A stretch of DNA of 64,000 nucleotides. Origin: Mucilaginibacter paludis DSM 18603. Its GTDB lineage: Bacteria > Bacteroidota > Bacteroidia > Sphingobacteriales > Sphingobacteriaceae. The stretch is taken from contig NZ_CM001403.1 in assembly GCF_000166195.2 (NCBI RefSeq), positions 4,482,432 to 4,546,431 on the forward strand, read 5' to 3'. The translations under genes and the position numbers were made by a program. Below are positions 24,273 through 32,934 of this stretch, piece after piece. Numbering within the stretch: position 1 is the stretch's first letter; the number at the start of each line of letters is the position of its first letter. The notes beneath the pieces are model-generated. The model worked only from the letters and a program-made list of their open reading frames with translations, was not told the DNA's origin and searched no databases.

Positions 24273-25004
24273 CTAAACTGCTTTTCTTAACTTAATTAGC
24301 CTAACCCAATGCATAACTTTCATGATGGGGTAAACCGGATCTATTTCAAACCAACGTTTGGCAAAATTAGCGCTGTTGGGATGTTTGTGGTGGTTGTTTT
24401 GAAACAACTCGCCAAGCATTAAAAAATCGAAAGGAGTACTGTTTTTTGATTTATCGTTGTTGTCAAAGTTGGCGTATCCGTATTTATGACCACACCAGTT
24501 TACAATGGCTCCGTGGATAGGGCCCATTAAAAAGTGGATAGGCAATAACAAATACATCCACCACTCGGTGGCAAAAGCAACATAATACCAGGTGTATAAA
24601 AGTCCAAAAACTATACGCGAGGCAATGCTTGATCCAATGCGGTCAATCAATGGCCATTCAGGAATATTTCCGGTAAACCGTGATTCCGGTTCTTTTAATC
24701 TTTTTAAATGGTCGCCATAGGTTAACACCGTAGCCCACATCAATTGGAATACGTCTGTAAAAAAATGTGGCGAATGCGGATCTTTTTCGGTATCGCTATA
24801 AGCATGGTGTTCACGATGCATCAGCGCGTAAGCTCTCGGGTTTAAAAACGAAGACCCTAAGCAGATGTAGTCTAATAAGTAAATAATTCGCTCAAATACC
24901 CTACTGGTAGTGAACATTTTATGAGAGGCATACCTGTGCAAAAAGAAAGTCTGGAAGAACAGCGACAGAAACCAATGGGCTAAAAAGAAAATTAAAATAT
25001 ACAT
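24273..25004 (-). CDS. Acyl-lipid/acyl-CoA-type fatty acid desaturase
   Basis: Introduces a double bond in membrane fatty acids; integral inner membrane di-iron enzyme. The ATG at 25004 gives 243 residues; a GTG 60 bp upstream is also in frame. The three histidine boxes are present: HRYASH (about 22-27), HREHHAYSD (about 62-70) and NNHHKHP (about 195-201). Hydrophobic segments at about 1-20, 40-55 and 130-160 fit a four-helix membrane topology. The WMYLLLPIHFLMGPIHGAIV region is typical of the stearoyl-CoA delta-9-like group. It is monocistronic. An electron donor is not encoded next to it. Confidence 0.92.
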   Translation of the reverse strand: MYILIFFLAHWFLSLFFQTFFLHRYASHKMFTTSRVFERIIYLLDYICLGSSFLNPRAYALMHREHHAYSDTEKDPHSPHFFTDVFQLMWATVLTYGDHLKRLKEPESRFTGNIPEWPLIDRIGSSIASRIVFGLLYTWYYVAFATEWWMYLLLPIHFLMGPIHGAIVNWCGHKYGYANFDNNDKSKNSTPFDFLMLGELFQNNHHKHPNSANFAKRWFEIDPVYPIMKVMHWVRLIKLRKAV

Positions 25005-25329
25005 TGAGATTATAACGTAATTGTATAGAAATTGTTGTGCGAAAATAGTAAAAATAGCTAACACAAGCTTTGCTTTTTTGCCGAATTTTTGTCAAAGCCG
25101 CAAAGGTATTTTAGCGTTTTACTTAATTTATATTCTTGTTGCTATACGGTAAAATGAGCGTGTTGGTTTTGCGCTTTACGCGATGTTTACAAAAATTTGA
25201 CTAAAAAGTTTATATTATTTGTTAAAAAAATTAACGCATTTGAAAAACCGTGCTAAAATTTCCTACGTAATTTGATTTAACTGAACAGGATTTAAAAAAA
25301 TATCTATTCAAAAAAATTAAACAACGTCT

Positions 25330-26052
25330 ATGGAAACTTTAACAAAAAACGATGATCAGCTCATCGAAAACAACAGCACTTTCAGTGCTAAAATGCAAAG
25401 AAGGTCCTTTTTGCGTTACGCTGGTGCCGGCGCCGCCACGGTGGGGGTTTTGGCAGCTTGTAAACGCCATCATGATGAAATTCCAGATCCATCTGCGATT
25501 GATGTGGGTAGCGGCGATGTAGGTATTTTGAATTTTGCCTATGCTTTGGAACAATTAGAAGCAGCATTTTACACCCAGGTTGTTGCTATGGGAAGTTTTA
25601 GTACCTTGTTCTCGGCACAGGAGCAGATTTATTTAACAGATATCCGCGATCATGAAATTGCTCACCGCGAATTTTTTAAAACTGCTATTACGGCAGCAGC
25701 GCCAAGCGGTATTATCCCAGCTTTAACTCCTGATTTTAGCAGTATTGATTTTAACACCCGGTTGGGTATTTTAAGCGCTGCTAAAGCTTTTGAAGATACA
25801 GGTGTATCTGCTTACAATGGCGCAGGCTCGTCAATTTCAAGTGCTGCTTATTTAACCATAGCGGGTAAAATTGTTTCAGTTGAAGCTCGCCATGCTGCAT
25901 TGATCCGCGACTTGATCAGCTACGGAAGTTATGCCGACAGCACTAACCTGGATTCGAATGCGCTTGATAAACAACTAACCGCGGGAGCCGTGGTAGTGAT
26001 AGCTAATGGATACTTAAAGACAAAAATTTCTGCAAACAGTTTACCTAAATAA
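25330..26052 (+). CDS. Exported ferritin-like domain protein 1 (Ferritin_2 type)
   Basis: 240 residues with a twin-arginine type signal (MQRRSFLRYAGAGAATVGVL) followed by a lipobox-like LAACK. It is therefore likely folded and metal-loaded in the cytoplasm, exported by Tat and lipidated. The four-helix domain carries E residues in ALEQLEAAFYTQ, DHEIAHREFF, AFEDTGVSAY and VEARHAALIRDL, giving two E-x-x-H type pairs expected for a diiron centre. Function in this family is unproven (desiccation-related or iron handling). The paralog begins 11 bp downstream. Confidence 0.85.
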   Translation: METLTKNDDQLIENNSTFSAKMQRRSFLRYAGAGAATVGVLAACKRHHDEIPDPSAIDVGSGDVGILNFAYALEQLEAAFYTQVVAMGSFSTLFSAQEQIYLTDIRDHEIAHREFFKTAITAAAPSGIIPALTPDFSSIDFNTRLGILSAAKAFEDTGVSAYNGAGSSISSAAYLTIAGKIVSVEARHAALIRDLISYGSYADSTNLDSNALDKQLTAGAVVVIANGYLKTKISANSLPK

Positions 26053-26063
26053 TCAACATCGCC

Positions 26064-26912
26064 ATGAACATTTTCAGTATAGTAGAAGAATTAGAAAAGG
26101 TTGATCCTGAATTGAACGACAGGTTTAACCCGCGCCGCGCCGCCATCAAAAATATAACGAGCTTTGGCTCAAAAGTAGCATTGGCCGCTTTGCCATTTGC
26201 TATAGGTAACTTGTTTAACCGGGCTTACGGAGCAGCACCTACGCAAGGGGTAATTGATGTGTTGAATTTTGCCTTAAAGCTCGAGTATCTTGAAGCTGCG
26301 TTTTACAACATGGGCGTTAGTACAGGCATAGCACCGTCGGCAGATGCTGCAGCCATTGCCACCATTGCCTCACACGAAAACGCTCACGTAGCTTTTTTGA
26401 AAGGCGCATTGGGCAGCAGCGCTGTAGCGCAAACCTCGCAAGGTACCGCTGGTATCTATGACTTTACCGCTGGTAACACTTTGCCAAATTATTTTGTGAC
26501 TAAAGATTGGGCAACCTTTCTTACTGTTGCTAACGCTTTTGAAGATACAGGCGTGCGCGCCTACAAAGGGCAGGCTCCAAACTTAATGGGTAGTGATTAT
26601 TTGCAAGCCGCTCTTAATATTCACTCGGTTGAGGCTCGTCACGCGTCGCACATCCGTTTTATGCGCAGAAAATTAGCCGGTGGCAATACGCCAAAATCAT
26701 GGATTACCGGTAACAACGATACGGGCTTTCCCGGCGTTGCCAACAACTACGCTGGTGAGGATTTAACTGTACAGGCTACGGTTGATATTACCAAACTAAC
26801 AGGTGCCACAGCAGGTTCAACCATATCTGTAAATGCAGCCACCGAGGCGTTTGATGAGCCTTTAACCATGGCACAAGTTGTTGCTTTAGTAGCGCCTTTT
26901 GGCGTTAAGTAA
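26064..26912 (+). CDS. Exported ferritin-like domain protein 2
   Basis: 282 residues. The N-terminus NPRRAAIKNITSFGSKVALA gives a twin-arginine-like pair and a hydrophobic stretch to AYGAA, so export by Tat is plausible although there is no lipobox. The same diiron set as its neighbour is present: LKLEYLEAAFYN, HENAHVAFLKG, AFEDTGVRAY, VEARHASHIRFM. It has an extra C-terminal region (about 210-282) rich in T, V and N. The two tandem paralogs probably form a complex or store metal in the periplasm, by inference. It ends before a bidirectional terminator. Confidence 0.85.
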   Translation: MNIFSIVEELEKVDPELNDRFNPRRAAIKNITSFGSKVALAALPFAIGNLFNRAYGAAPTQGVIDVLNFALKLEYLEAAFYNMGVSTGIAPSADAAAIATIASHENAHVAFLKGALGSSAVAQTSQGTAGIYDFTAGNTLPNYFVTKDWATFLTVANAFEDTGVRAYKGQAPNLMGSDYLQAALNIHSVEARHASHIRFMRRKLAGGNTPKSWITGNNDTGFPGVANNYAGEDLTVQATVDITKLTGATAGSTISVNAATEAFDEPLTMAQVVALVAPFGVK

Positions 26913-27041
26913 GAGGAATAGCTGTATGTTGGGTCAAGGGAAATATTCCGGATTGTTGAGCCGAATTGTAATATTCTCCATTGGCATTAATGAATTGACT
27001 CAACCCAACCGGCATTATCATTGATCATATATTGCTAAAAT

Positions 27042-27078
27042 AAAACAGCGATGAGATTTTTGTTCTCATCGCTGTTTT
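27042..27078. terminator. Bidirectional terminator between ferritin-like genes and ettA
   Basis: Perfect 15-bp stem AAAACAGCGATGAGA/TCTCATCGCTGTTTT with a 7-base loop and T runs on both strands. It serves convergent genes ending at 26912 and 27084. Confidence 0.92.
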
Positions 27079-27083
27079 TTGTT

Positions 27084-28766
27084 TTACCCGGCCAGCTTTT
27101 TATATCTGATTCTTTTAGGAGCAATATCTCCAAGTCGTTTTTTACGGTTCTCTTCGTAATCGCTATAATTGCCTTCAAAAAAGTAAACCTGCGAATCGCC
27201 TTCAAAGGCCAGAATGTGGGTACATATCCTATCTAAAAACCAACGGTCGTGACTGATCACTACTGCGCAGCCCGCAAAATTTTCCAAAGCCTCTTCCAAG
27301 GCGCGCAATGTGTTCACGTCGATATCATTGGTGGGCTCATCCAGTAACAACACATTTGAACCTTTTTTCAGCGTGATAGCCAAATGCACCCGGTTACGTT
27401 CCCCGCCCGATAATACATTCACCTTTTTTTGCTGGTCGGCGCCGTTAAAGTTAAACTTGGATACATAAGCCCTTGAGTTAAGCGGCCGATTGCCCAGCAT
27501 TACGGTTTCCAGGCCATCGGTGATGTTTTCCCAAACCGATTTATTAGGATCCAGGTCGTCATGCAGCTGGTCAACATAGCCAAGTGCCACAGTTTCGCCA
27601 ACGCGGAAAGTTCCGGCATCGGGTTGGTCCTGGCCGGTAATTAAGCGGAATAGGGTTGTTTTACCCGCGCCGTTAGGGCCAATGATACCCACAATACCGG
27701 CTGGCGGTAACGAGAAGCTCAGGTTATCAAATAACACTTTATCGCCGTAAGCCTTGCTTACATTGGTAGCCTCAATAACTACGTTACCTAACCTTGGTCC
27801 TGGCGGGATGAACAATTCCAGTTTATCTTCGCGCTCCTTACCATCCTCCGATGCTAATTTATCATAGTTTGATAAACGTGCTTTTGATTTGGCATGGCGG
27901 GCCTTTGGCGCCATTCGTACCCATTCCAGCTCGCGCTCCAGAGTTTTCTGGCGTTTGCTTTCTGTCTTCTCTTCCTGCGCCAGTCGCTTGGCTTTCTGAT
28001 CAAGCCACGACGAATAGTTTCCTTTCCAGGGGATGCCTTCTCCGCGGTCAAGCTCCAAAATCCAGCCAGCCACATTATCCAAAAAGTAACGATCATGGGT
28101 TACCGCTATCACTGTACCCTTATATTGTTTTAAGTGCTGTTCCAGCCAGTCGATCGATTCGGCATCCAGGTGGTTGGTAGGCTCATCAAGCAAAAGTACA
28201 TCGGGCTCTTTTAACAACAGGCGGCATAAAGCAACGCGCCTGCGCTCTCCTCCCGATAAAACCGAAATTTTGGCATCCGGCTCAGGGCAGCGCAGGGCAT
28301 CCATAGCACGTTCCAGCTTGGTATCCAGCTCCCAGGCATTGGTAGCGTCAATAATATCCTGTAGCTCGCCCTGCCGCGCCAGTAGCTTATCCATCGCATC
28401 GGCATCCTCGTAAACTTCGGGTAAGCCAAATTTTTCGTTAATCTCTTCGTATTCCTTTAAAACCGCAGTGGTTTCTGATACACCTTCCTCAACCACCTCT
28501 CTAACTGTTTTGTTGGGATCGAGCTCTGGCTCCTGGGCCAGGTAGCCTACGGTATAGCCCGGCGAAAAAACAACCTCGCCCTGGTATGATTTATCTAAAC
28601 CGGCAATGATTTTTAACACGGACGATTTACCCGAGCCGTTTAAACCGATAACGCCTATTTTAGCTCCGTAAAAAAAAGAGAGGTAGATATTTTTTAAAAC
28701 TTGTTTTTGAGGCGGATAAATTTTGTTTACCCCTGCCATTGAAAAAATGATCTTTTCGTCTGCCAT
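27084..28766 (-). CDS. ettA: ABC-F protein EttA, energy-dependent translational throttle
   Basis: Binds the ribosomal E site and gates translation according to ATP/ADP; cytoplasmic. The ATG at 28766 gives 560 residues. There are two ABC domains with no TM segments: Walker A GLNGSGKSS (about 40) and GPNGAGKTT (about 357), signatures LSGGERRRVALCRLLL and LSGGERNRVHLAITLK, and both Walker B blocks followed by EPTNHLD or EPTNDID. The inter-domain linker (about 235-300) is charged (RQKTLERELEWVR). Domain order and length match EttA rather than the antibiotic-resistance ABC-F groups. It is monocistronic. Confidence 0.96.
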   Translation of the reverse strand: MADEKIIFSMAGVNKIYPPQKQVLKNIYLSFFYGAKIGVIGLNGSGKSSVLKIIAGLDKSYQGEVVFSPGYTVGYLAQEPELDPNKTVREVVEEGVSETTAVLKEYEEINEKFGLPEVYEDADAMDKLLARQGELQDIIDATNAWELDTKLERAMDALRCPEPDAKISVLSGGERRRVALCRLLLKEPDVLLLDEPTNHLDAESIDWLEQHLKQYKGTVIAVTHDRYFLDNVAGWILELDRGEGIPWKGNYSSWLDQKAKRLAQEEKTESKRQKTLERELEWVRMAPKARHAKSKARLSNYDKLASEDGKEREDKLELFIPPGPRLGNVVIEATNVSKAYGDKVLFDNLSFSLPPAGIVGIIGPNGAGKTTLFRLITGQDQPDAGTFRVGETVALGYVDQLHDDLDPNKSVWENITDGLETVMLGNRPLNSRAYVSKFNFNGADQQKKVNVLSGGERNRVHLAITLKKGSNVLLLDEPTNDIDVNTLRALEEALENFAGCAVVISHDRWFLDRICTHILAFEGDSQVYFFEGNYSDYEENRKKRLGDIAPKRIRYKKLAG

Positions 28767-28854
28767 AGTCAATATTTGAGAGATTCAAATATCGGGAAAT
28801 AAGTGATTAGTTAAAGGGCGGAAAATTGATCGCTTGAAGATTAAAAGTAATGGA

Positions 28855-28890
28855 GGTGATGTTTACCGATGCAGACCGGTAAACATCACC
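28855..28890. terminator. Perfect hairpin, possible terminator
   Basis: A 14-bp perfect stem GGTGATGTTTACCG/CGGTAAACATCACC with an 8-base loop, followed by TTTCCT. It lies upstream of ettA, so it is not an ettA terminator. It could belong to the small gene at 29031 read on the minus strand. Confidence 0.45.
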
Positions 28891-28899
28891 TTTCCTAAA

Positions 28900-28968
28900 T
28901 TCTTGCAAAGGCGCGTAAGTCGCTAAAAAGTAACTTTATAAAATTGTGTGTTAGCGCCTTTGCAAGAA
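28900..28968. repeat. Inverted repeat with 15-bp perfect arms
   Basis: TTCTTGCAAAGGCGC at 28900-28914 is mirrored by GCGCCTTTGCAAGAA at 28954-28968, with 39 bp between. There is no ORF. The TTGCAAAGGCGC-type words recall dispersed intergenic repeats known from this phylum. Confidence 0.75.
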
Positions 28969-29030
28969 ATCGTAATTGAATAACGCCATGGGCAGGTGGC
29001 CGTTGTTAAGGCAATAAACCCGGGTGATTG

Positions 29031-29237
29031 TTAACCACAGATCTTTCCAATAATGGCGTCGCCTGCGGCAATAATACCGTTAATAGTTAATTTCACAATC
29101 GGGTTTTTGATTAATCCGGCAAGTATTTCAAGGCCTTCTTTTACTGTCGGCCATAATTGGCAGAATTTGTTTTGGTCAATTGCTGCCGTATCAAGGCTGA
29201 TGTTGTTTGCGTTGGTTAGAATTTCGCTGGTGTTCAT
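29031..29237 (-). CDS. Small unknown protein with amphipathic C-terminus
   Basis: 68 residues, not recognised. A polar N-terminal part (MNTSEILTNANNISLDTAAI) is followed by DQNKFCQLWPTVKEGLEIL and a hydrophobic glycine- and isoleucine-rich tail (KLTINGIIAAGDAIIGKICG) ending in Cys-Gly. The two Cys at 26 and 67 could form a disulfide. There is no classical signal peptide. It could be a membrane-active or secreted peptide; that is only suggested by composition. It is divergent from a sensory operon that starts 200 bp away. Confidence 0.55.
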   Translation of the reverse strand: MNTSEILTNANNISLDTAAIDQNKFCQLWPTVKEGLEILAGLIKNPIVKLTINGIIAAGDAIIGKICG

Positions 29238-29437
29238 GGTTTTGAGATTAAAGGTTATTTAATGTTGATAGCGTCAAATTTCGGTTCGATATCAAAAGCA
29301 AATCACCGTATAACCAACTTTTCTTTTACCCGTATTTTTACGGTATTAAATAAGTGTAAACGCGTTGTATTTGTGAATGTTAATTCGGATTTTAGAGGTA
29401 CTTAATCACAATTAATTAACTATTAAACCTAAACACC

Positions 29438-30487
29438 ATGAAAAAACTATTACTGGGATTGTGTGCTTTACTTAGCGTTGCGTTTTTATTTCTGCGCTTT
29501 GACAACGCCCCGGAAAGAAAAACCCGGCAAGTAACTGTAAACAAAACGCTGAATGGCATTGACGAAGTAACTGCCAGGCAAATGATTGCCAATTTTGATA
29601 GTAATTATCTTAAGGATGTTGGTCCAAAGTCCCTGTCGGTATGGTACAGTGTAGATCAAATACGTGCTATTAATAACTTATTAATAGCTGAACATGCCAG
29701 CAAAAATACAGATGGTGTTCGTTTTTATTTTGGTTGTGATAAACCTGCAGCAGGTACTACCAAACTTAAAACTAAATTACTCCTGGTTTCTACAGTTAGC
29801 AGGCCATTTACCGATTCGACTATTAGCACACATGTGGATTATTATACCCATACGGCCAGTTTTTTAAATGTGGAAGCTGGTTTATTATCTAATGGCAATG
29901 CAACCCAGGTTATGAAACATGGCGGCTTTCTATATAACGCCAATGCTCCAGCAGAGGGGACTTGCGGAAATCCCAGCGGACACTTCCTTACAAGCGGTTT
30001 AGCTTACAAATGGGTACAAGCCCGTTGCGAGAATAATAGTAACAGAGACGACTCTGTTTATAATACTAAAAGCGAATGGTTTCCCTATTGTTTTTTAACT
30101 TCACTTTTTAGTGTAATTGCAGATGCCAGTCATCATTTTAGTGGTTTAAGAATTTACGAGGGCAAAGGCCTTGTAAGTAAAAAAGCGAAGAAAAAGAATC
30201 CCAGGGATGTTTTTATTTTAATGCCCACTCAATCCGCGGGTCAAATGGATAGAGATTACCCTGACTGTTTGGAACAATATTTACCTAATGGATTTTGCGG
30301 TGATACCGCAAAGGTACAGGTGATGCCACAAATACAGAAGGCAAAAAAGGTACAGAAGACCAAAACGATACTTGGGGTTCAAAACATACAGGAGAAGATG
30401 CAGAAGACTCAGGCATTTGCACCTCCACCTATCATTCATGGTGGGGGATATGACGAAGGGGAGCTATGCCCCGATGTTTGCAATTAA
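29438..30487 (+). CDS. Unknown exported protein, first gene of a sensory operon
   Basis: 349 residues with an N-terminal signal or anchor (MKKLLLGLCALLSVAFLFLR). No known domain is recognised. Several Cys (FYFGCDKPA, EGTCGNPSG, QARCENN, FPYCF, DYPDCLEQ, NGFCGD, ELCPDVCN) suggest disulfides or metal binding outside the cytoplasm. A KQ-rich low-complexity stretch (about 290-325) precedes a PPPIIHGGGYDEGELCPDVC tail. It is followed by a membrane protein gene at 18 bp and then a histidine kinase and regulator, which suggests a ligand-binding or regulated role. Confidence 0.6.
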   Translation: MKKLLLGLCALLSVAFLFLRFDNAPERKTRQVTVNKTLNGIDEVTARQMIANFDSNYLKDVGPKSLSVWYSVDQIRAINNLLIAEHASKNTDGVRFYFGCDKPAAGTTKLKTKLLLVSTVSRPFTDSTISTHVDYYTHTASFLNVEAGLLSNGNATQVMKHGGFLYNANAPAEGTCGNPSGHFLTSGLAYKWVQARCENNSNRDDSVYNTKSEWFPYCFLTSLFSVIADASHHFSGLRIYEGKGLVSKKAKKKNPRDVFILMPTQSAGQMDRDYPDCLEQYLPNGFCGDTAKVQVMPQIQKAKKVQKTKTILGVQNIQEKMQKTQAFAPPPIIHGGGYDEGELCPDVCN

Positions 30488-30505
30488 CAACTATCAAATA
30501 TTAAA

Positions 30506-31156
30506 ATGTTAAATTATATTACGTTTTCTACCGCTTTTGAGATACAATGCTTTTTGGTTGCGATCTTTTGTTTGTCGAGAGATATGGAGTTGCCATGGAG
30601 GATTATACCCATCTATCTTCTGATAACTTGTATAGTTGAGTTTATTGGAATTTACTTAAAGCGGGAGCATCAGCCTAACCAATGGCCGTATAACATTCTA
30701 TTGGTTTGCCATATCGTTTTTACGAGCTTTATGTTTTCCAGTCTGTTAAGTAAGTATAAAAACAACAGGCCCCCGATAATCGGCGGGCTTGTTGTTTTAA
30801 TTTTATTTTATGCTTACGACTTGTTTCAACACGGTTTTTTACGATTTAATATTTTATGCTACAATTCCATGTCCGTGTTTTTTACGGTCTATTCTCTTTT
30901 TTATTTTTATTTATTACTACAAGAAGATACCTATATCAGGCTCCAGTATTCGGCTGATTTTTGGTGGGTTTGCGGCGTTTTGTTTTTTTATTTTGGCAAC
31001 ACGGCCATCAATTTGTTTCGCGGAAAATTAGCAGGCATCATGATTACGCCCAAGCACGCCATAACGTACTATATCTATATTGTTCTTAATGTGATTTTAT
31101 ACGGTTGCTGGAGTTACTCATTTATTTGCAGGAAATGGCTGACATCAAAAGTTTAA
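30506..31156 (+). CDS. Multi-spanning membrane protein of the sensory operon, unknown
   Basis: 216 residues with about six to seven hydrophobic helices (for example IIPIYLLITCIVEFIGIYL, IGGLVVLILFYAYDLF, VFFTVYSLFYFYLLL, TYYIYIVLNVILYG). No catalytic motif is seen. It overlaps the histidine kinase start by 22 bp, so translation is coupled. The kinase itself has almost no sensor region, so this protein may act as its membrane sensor or partner, by inference from coupling. Confidence 0.6.
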   Translation: MLNYITFSTAFEIQCFLVAIFCLSRDMELPWRIIPIYLLITCIVEFIGIYLKREHQPNQWPYNILLVCHIVFTSFMFSSLLSKYKNNRPPIIGGLVVLILFYAYDLFQHGFLRFNILCYNSMSVFFTVYSLFYFYLLLQEDTYIRLQYSADFWWVCGVLFFYFGNTAINLFRGKLAGIMITPKHAITYYIYIVLNVILYGCWSYSFICRKWLTSKV

Positions 31157-31914
31157 TCATCATTACAACACTCATCTTCTTATTGGCGCCGGCTTCTATC
31201 ATCGTTTATATTCTGGTATATAATAATCGCAAAAAAAAACATCTTGAAGAAAAAGCCCAGATGAAAATAGCTTTCGATGCCGAAATACTAAAAACCCAGT
31301 GCGAAGTTCAGGAACAAACCATGCAAACCATCGGTGCCGATCTTCACGATAACATCGGGCAGTTGTTAAGCCTGACCTCGCTAACATTAAGCTCGGTCGA
31401 ATTGATCAATCCCGGCAAGGCGCAGCAGAAAATCGATACGGCTCTTGATCTCACCCTACAGTCAATCAAGGAAATGAGGTTACTTGGCAAGTTGCTACAG
31501 GGCGATCAGTTGATGATGTTAGGCCTGCCTGAAGCCATCCGCCATCAGATTAACTGGCTCGAAAAATCGGGTATGTATCAAATCACTTACCTTTGCAACG
31601 GCGACATTCCCGCATCCGGCGATCATAACAAAAACCTGGTTCTTTTTCGCATCCTGCAGGAAACCTTGAACAATGTTATCAAACATGCACGGGCTACTCA
31701 AATTAATATCAGCCTGGCTTACCTGGACGGCCAGCTAAGGTTGCAAATTAATGACAACGGTATTGGATTTATCGCGGGTAGTTTACCGGCAGAGCAGGCC
31801 GGCATGGGTTTACAGAATATCAACAAGCGCGCGGCCATAGTTGGGGGTGAGGCAAAAATTACTTCGCAACCCGGTGAAGGTACCCAAATTATTATTTTTA
31901 TTCCATATCCTTAA
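31135..31914 (+). CDS. HisKA_3-type sensor histidine kinase (NarX/LiaS class)
   Basis: Autophosphorylates and passes the phosphate to the NarL-type regulator encoded next. The ATG at 31135 gives 259 residues, overlapping the membrane protein gene by 22 bp. One N-terminal TM helix (IITTLIFLLAPASIIVYILV, about 10-29) is followed by a short coiled coil and the H-box with His71 (IGADLHDNIGQLLSLTSL). The ATPase domain has the N-box ETLNNVIKHARA, G1 DNGIGF and G2 GMGLQNI. There is no separate extracellular sensor domain. The next gene starts 3 bp after the stop. Confidence 0.92.
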   Translation: MADIKSLIIITTLIFLLAPASIIVYILVYNNRKKKHLEEKAQMKIAFDAEILKTQCEVQEQTMQTIGADLHDNIGQLLSLTSLTLSSVELINPGKAQQKIDTALDLTLQSIKEMRLLGKLLQGDQLMMLGLPEAIRHQINWLEKSGMYQITYLCNGDIPASGDHNKNLVLFRILQETLNNVIKHARATQINISLAYLDGQLRLQINDNGIGFIAGSLPAEQAGMGLQNINKRAAIVGGEAKITSQPGEGTQIIIFIPYP

Positions 31915-31917
31915 GCA

Positions 31918-32559
31918 ATGGAAACTGAGCAGATTAATATCGCTATTGTAGATGATCATACCCTTTTTAGGCGAGGAGTTGCCGCTTTAATGAGCGAGTT
32001 TGATGAGTTGCATGTTGTTTTTGAAGCCAGCAATGGCGAGCAGCTTCAACAGATGCTGGCTAAGGCTCCACTGCCCCAGGTGATATTGATGGATATCAAT
32101 ATGCCGGTGATGGACGGCTATCAAGCCACAAAGTGGGTAAGGGCGAGGTATCCTGAAATTAAAGTGCTTGCACTAAGTATGTTTGAGGACGATAAGGCTG
32201 TAATTGAGATGATTAAATGCGGTGCCGGCGGCTATGTTTTAAAAGAGTCTAAACCGCGGGATTTGCTGGAGGCCATTAAAACCATCCATCAAAAGGGAGT
32301 GTATATTAACGACCTCGTTTCGGGAAAATTACTTCGCTCGGTTACTCAACACGAACCCGTTTTAGACATCACTAAAAAGGAGATGGAATTTTTAAAATTA
32401 GCCTGTTCCGAATTAACTTATAAAGAAATAGCCGACCTGATGTTTGTAAGCCCGCGTACTGTTGATAATTATCGTGAGTCTCTTTTTCAGAAATTGACGA
32501 TCAAATCAAGAACCGGCTTGGTGTTGTACGCTATTCAGAATGATATATTTAAGTTTTAA
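31918..32559 (+). CDS. NarL/LuxR-family response regulator
   Basis: 213 residues: a receiver domain with Asp59 as phospho-acceptor (VILMDINMPVMDGYQ), conserved KESKP, and a C-terminal LuxR-type helix-turn-helix (ELTYKEIADLMFVSPRTVDN, about 157-176). It starts 3 bp after the histidine kinase stop and is last in the four-gene operon. Its target genes are unknown; the divergent small gene at 29031 and the operon itself are candidates by position. Confidence 0.95.
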   Translation: METEQINIAIVDDHTLFRRGVAALMSEFDELHVVFEASNGEQLQQMLAKAPLPQVILMDINMPVMDGYQATKWVRARYPEIKVLALSMFEDDKAVIEMIKCGAGGYVLKESKPRDLLEAIKTIHQKGVYINDLVSGKLLRSVTQHEPVLDITKKEMEFLKLACSELTYKEIADLMFVSPRTVDNYRESLFQKLTIKSRTGLVLYAIQNDIFKF

Positions 32560-32934
32560 TTAATTTAATAAAAGGTAAATTAAATTGATTTTGATGCGAT
32601 TTTAAAGTTTATTTGTCGGCCTGTCTATTTGGCAGATAGTGACTTATTTTCCTGTAATGGCCCTGATTACTTGATAAAAGGCTGTTTTATATCAAATTAT
32701 TGTTGCCGCACTTTCTTGTTTTAACCAAAATGCCTGTTTATATTTACCGTGTAGGCCGCTTTTATTTGGTTTGTAAGGTTAAATTAGTAATAATTGCACG
32801 TTATATCATTATAATGTCTGTTTTTAAACCACAAAAAAGCTTGGCAGCGTTGTTGATATGTTAAAGAAATTACGGTCTGGTAATAAAAACTATTTTATAG
32901 CTTAGAACGTTCAAACACTTGAAAGGTATTATAT
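32560..32934. other. Gene-free leader of clpC
   Basis: 375 bp of AT-rich DNA between the sensory operon and clpC, with no ORF of coding character and no clear terminator. A clpC promoter is expected here, but no TAnnTTTG with a good -33 partner was convincing. Confidence 0.5.

Noticed and set aside
26927..27014. Interrupted GTTGGGT / ACCCAAC inverted repeat
   Set aside because: The arms are only 7 bp with more than 60 bp between, so it can occur by chance; the strong terminator at 27042 explains the end of transcription.
27051..27236. 61-codon plus-strand frame overlapping the ettA end
   Set aside because: It starts within a terminator stem and runs antisense to the ettA C-terminus; a shadow frame.
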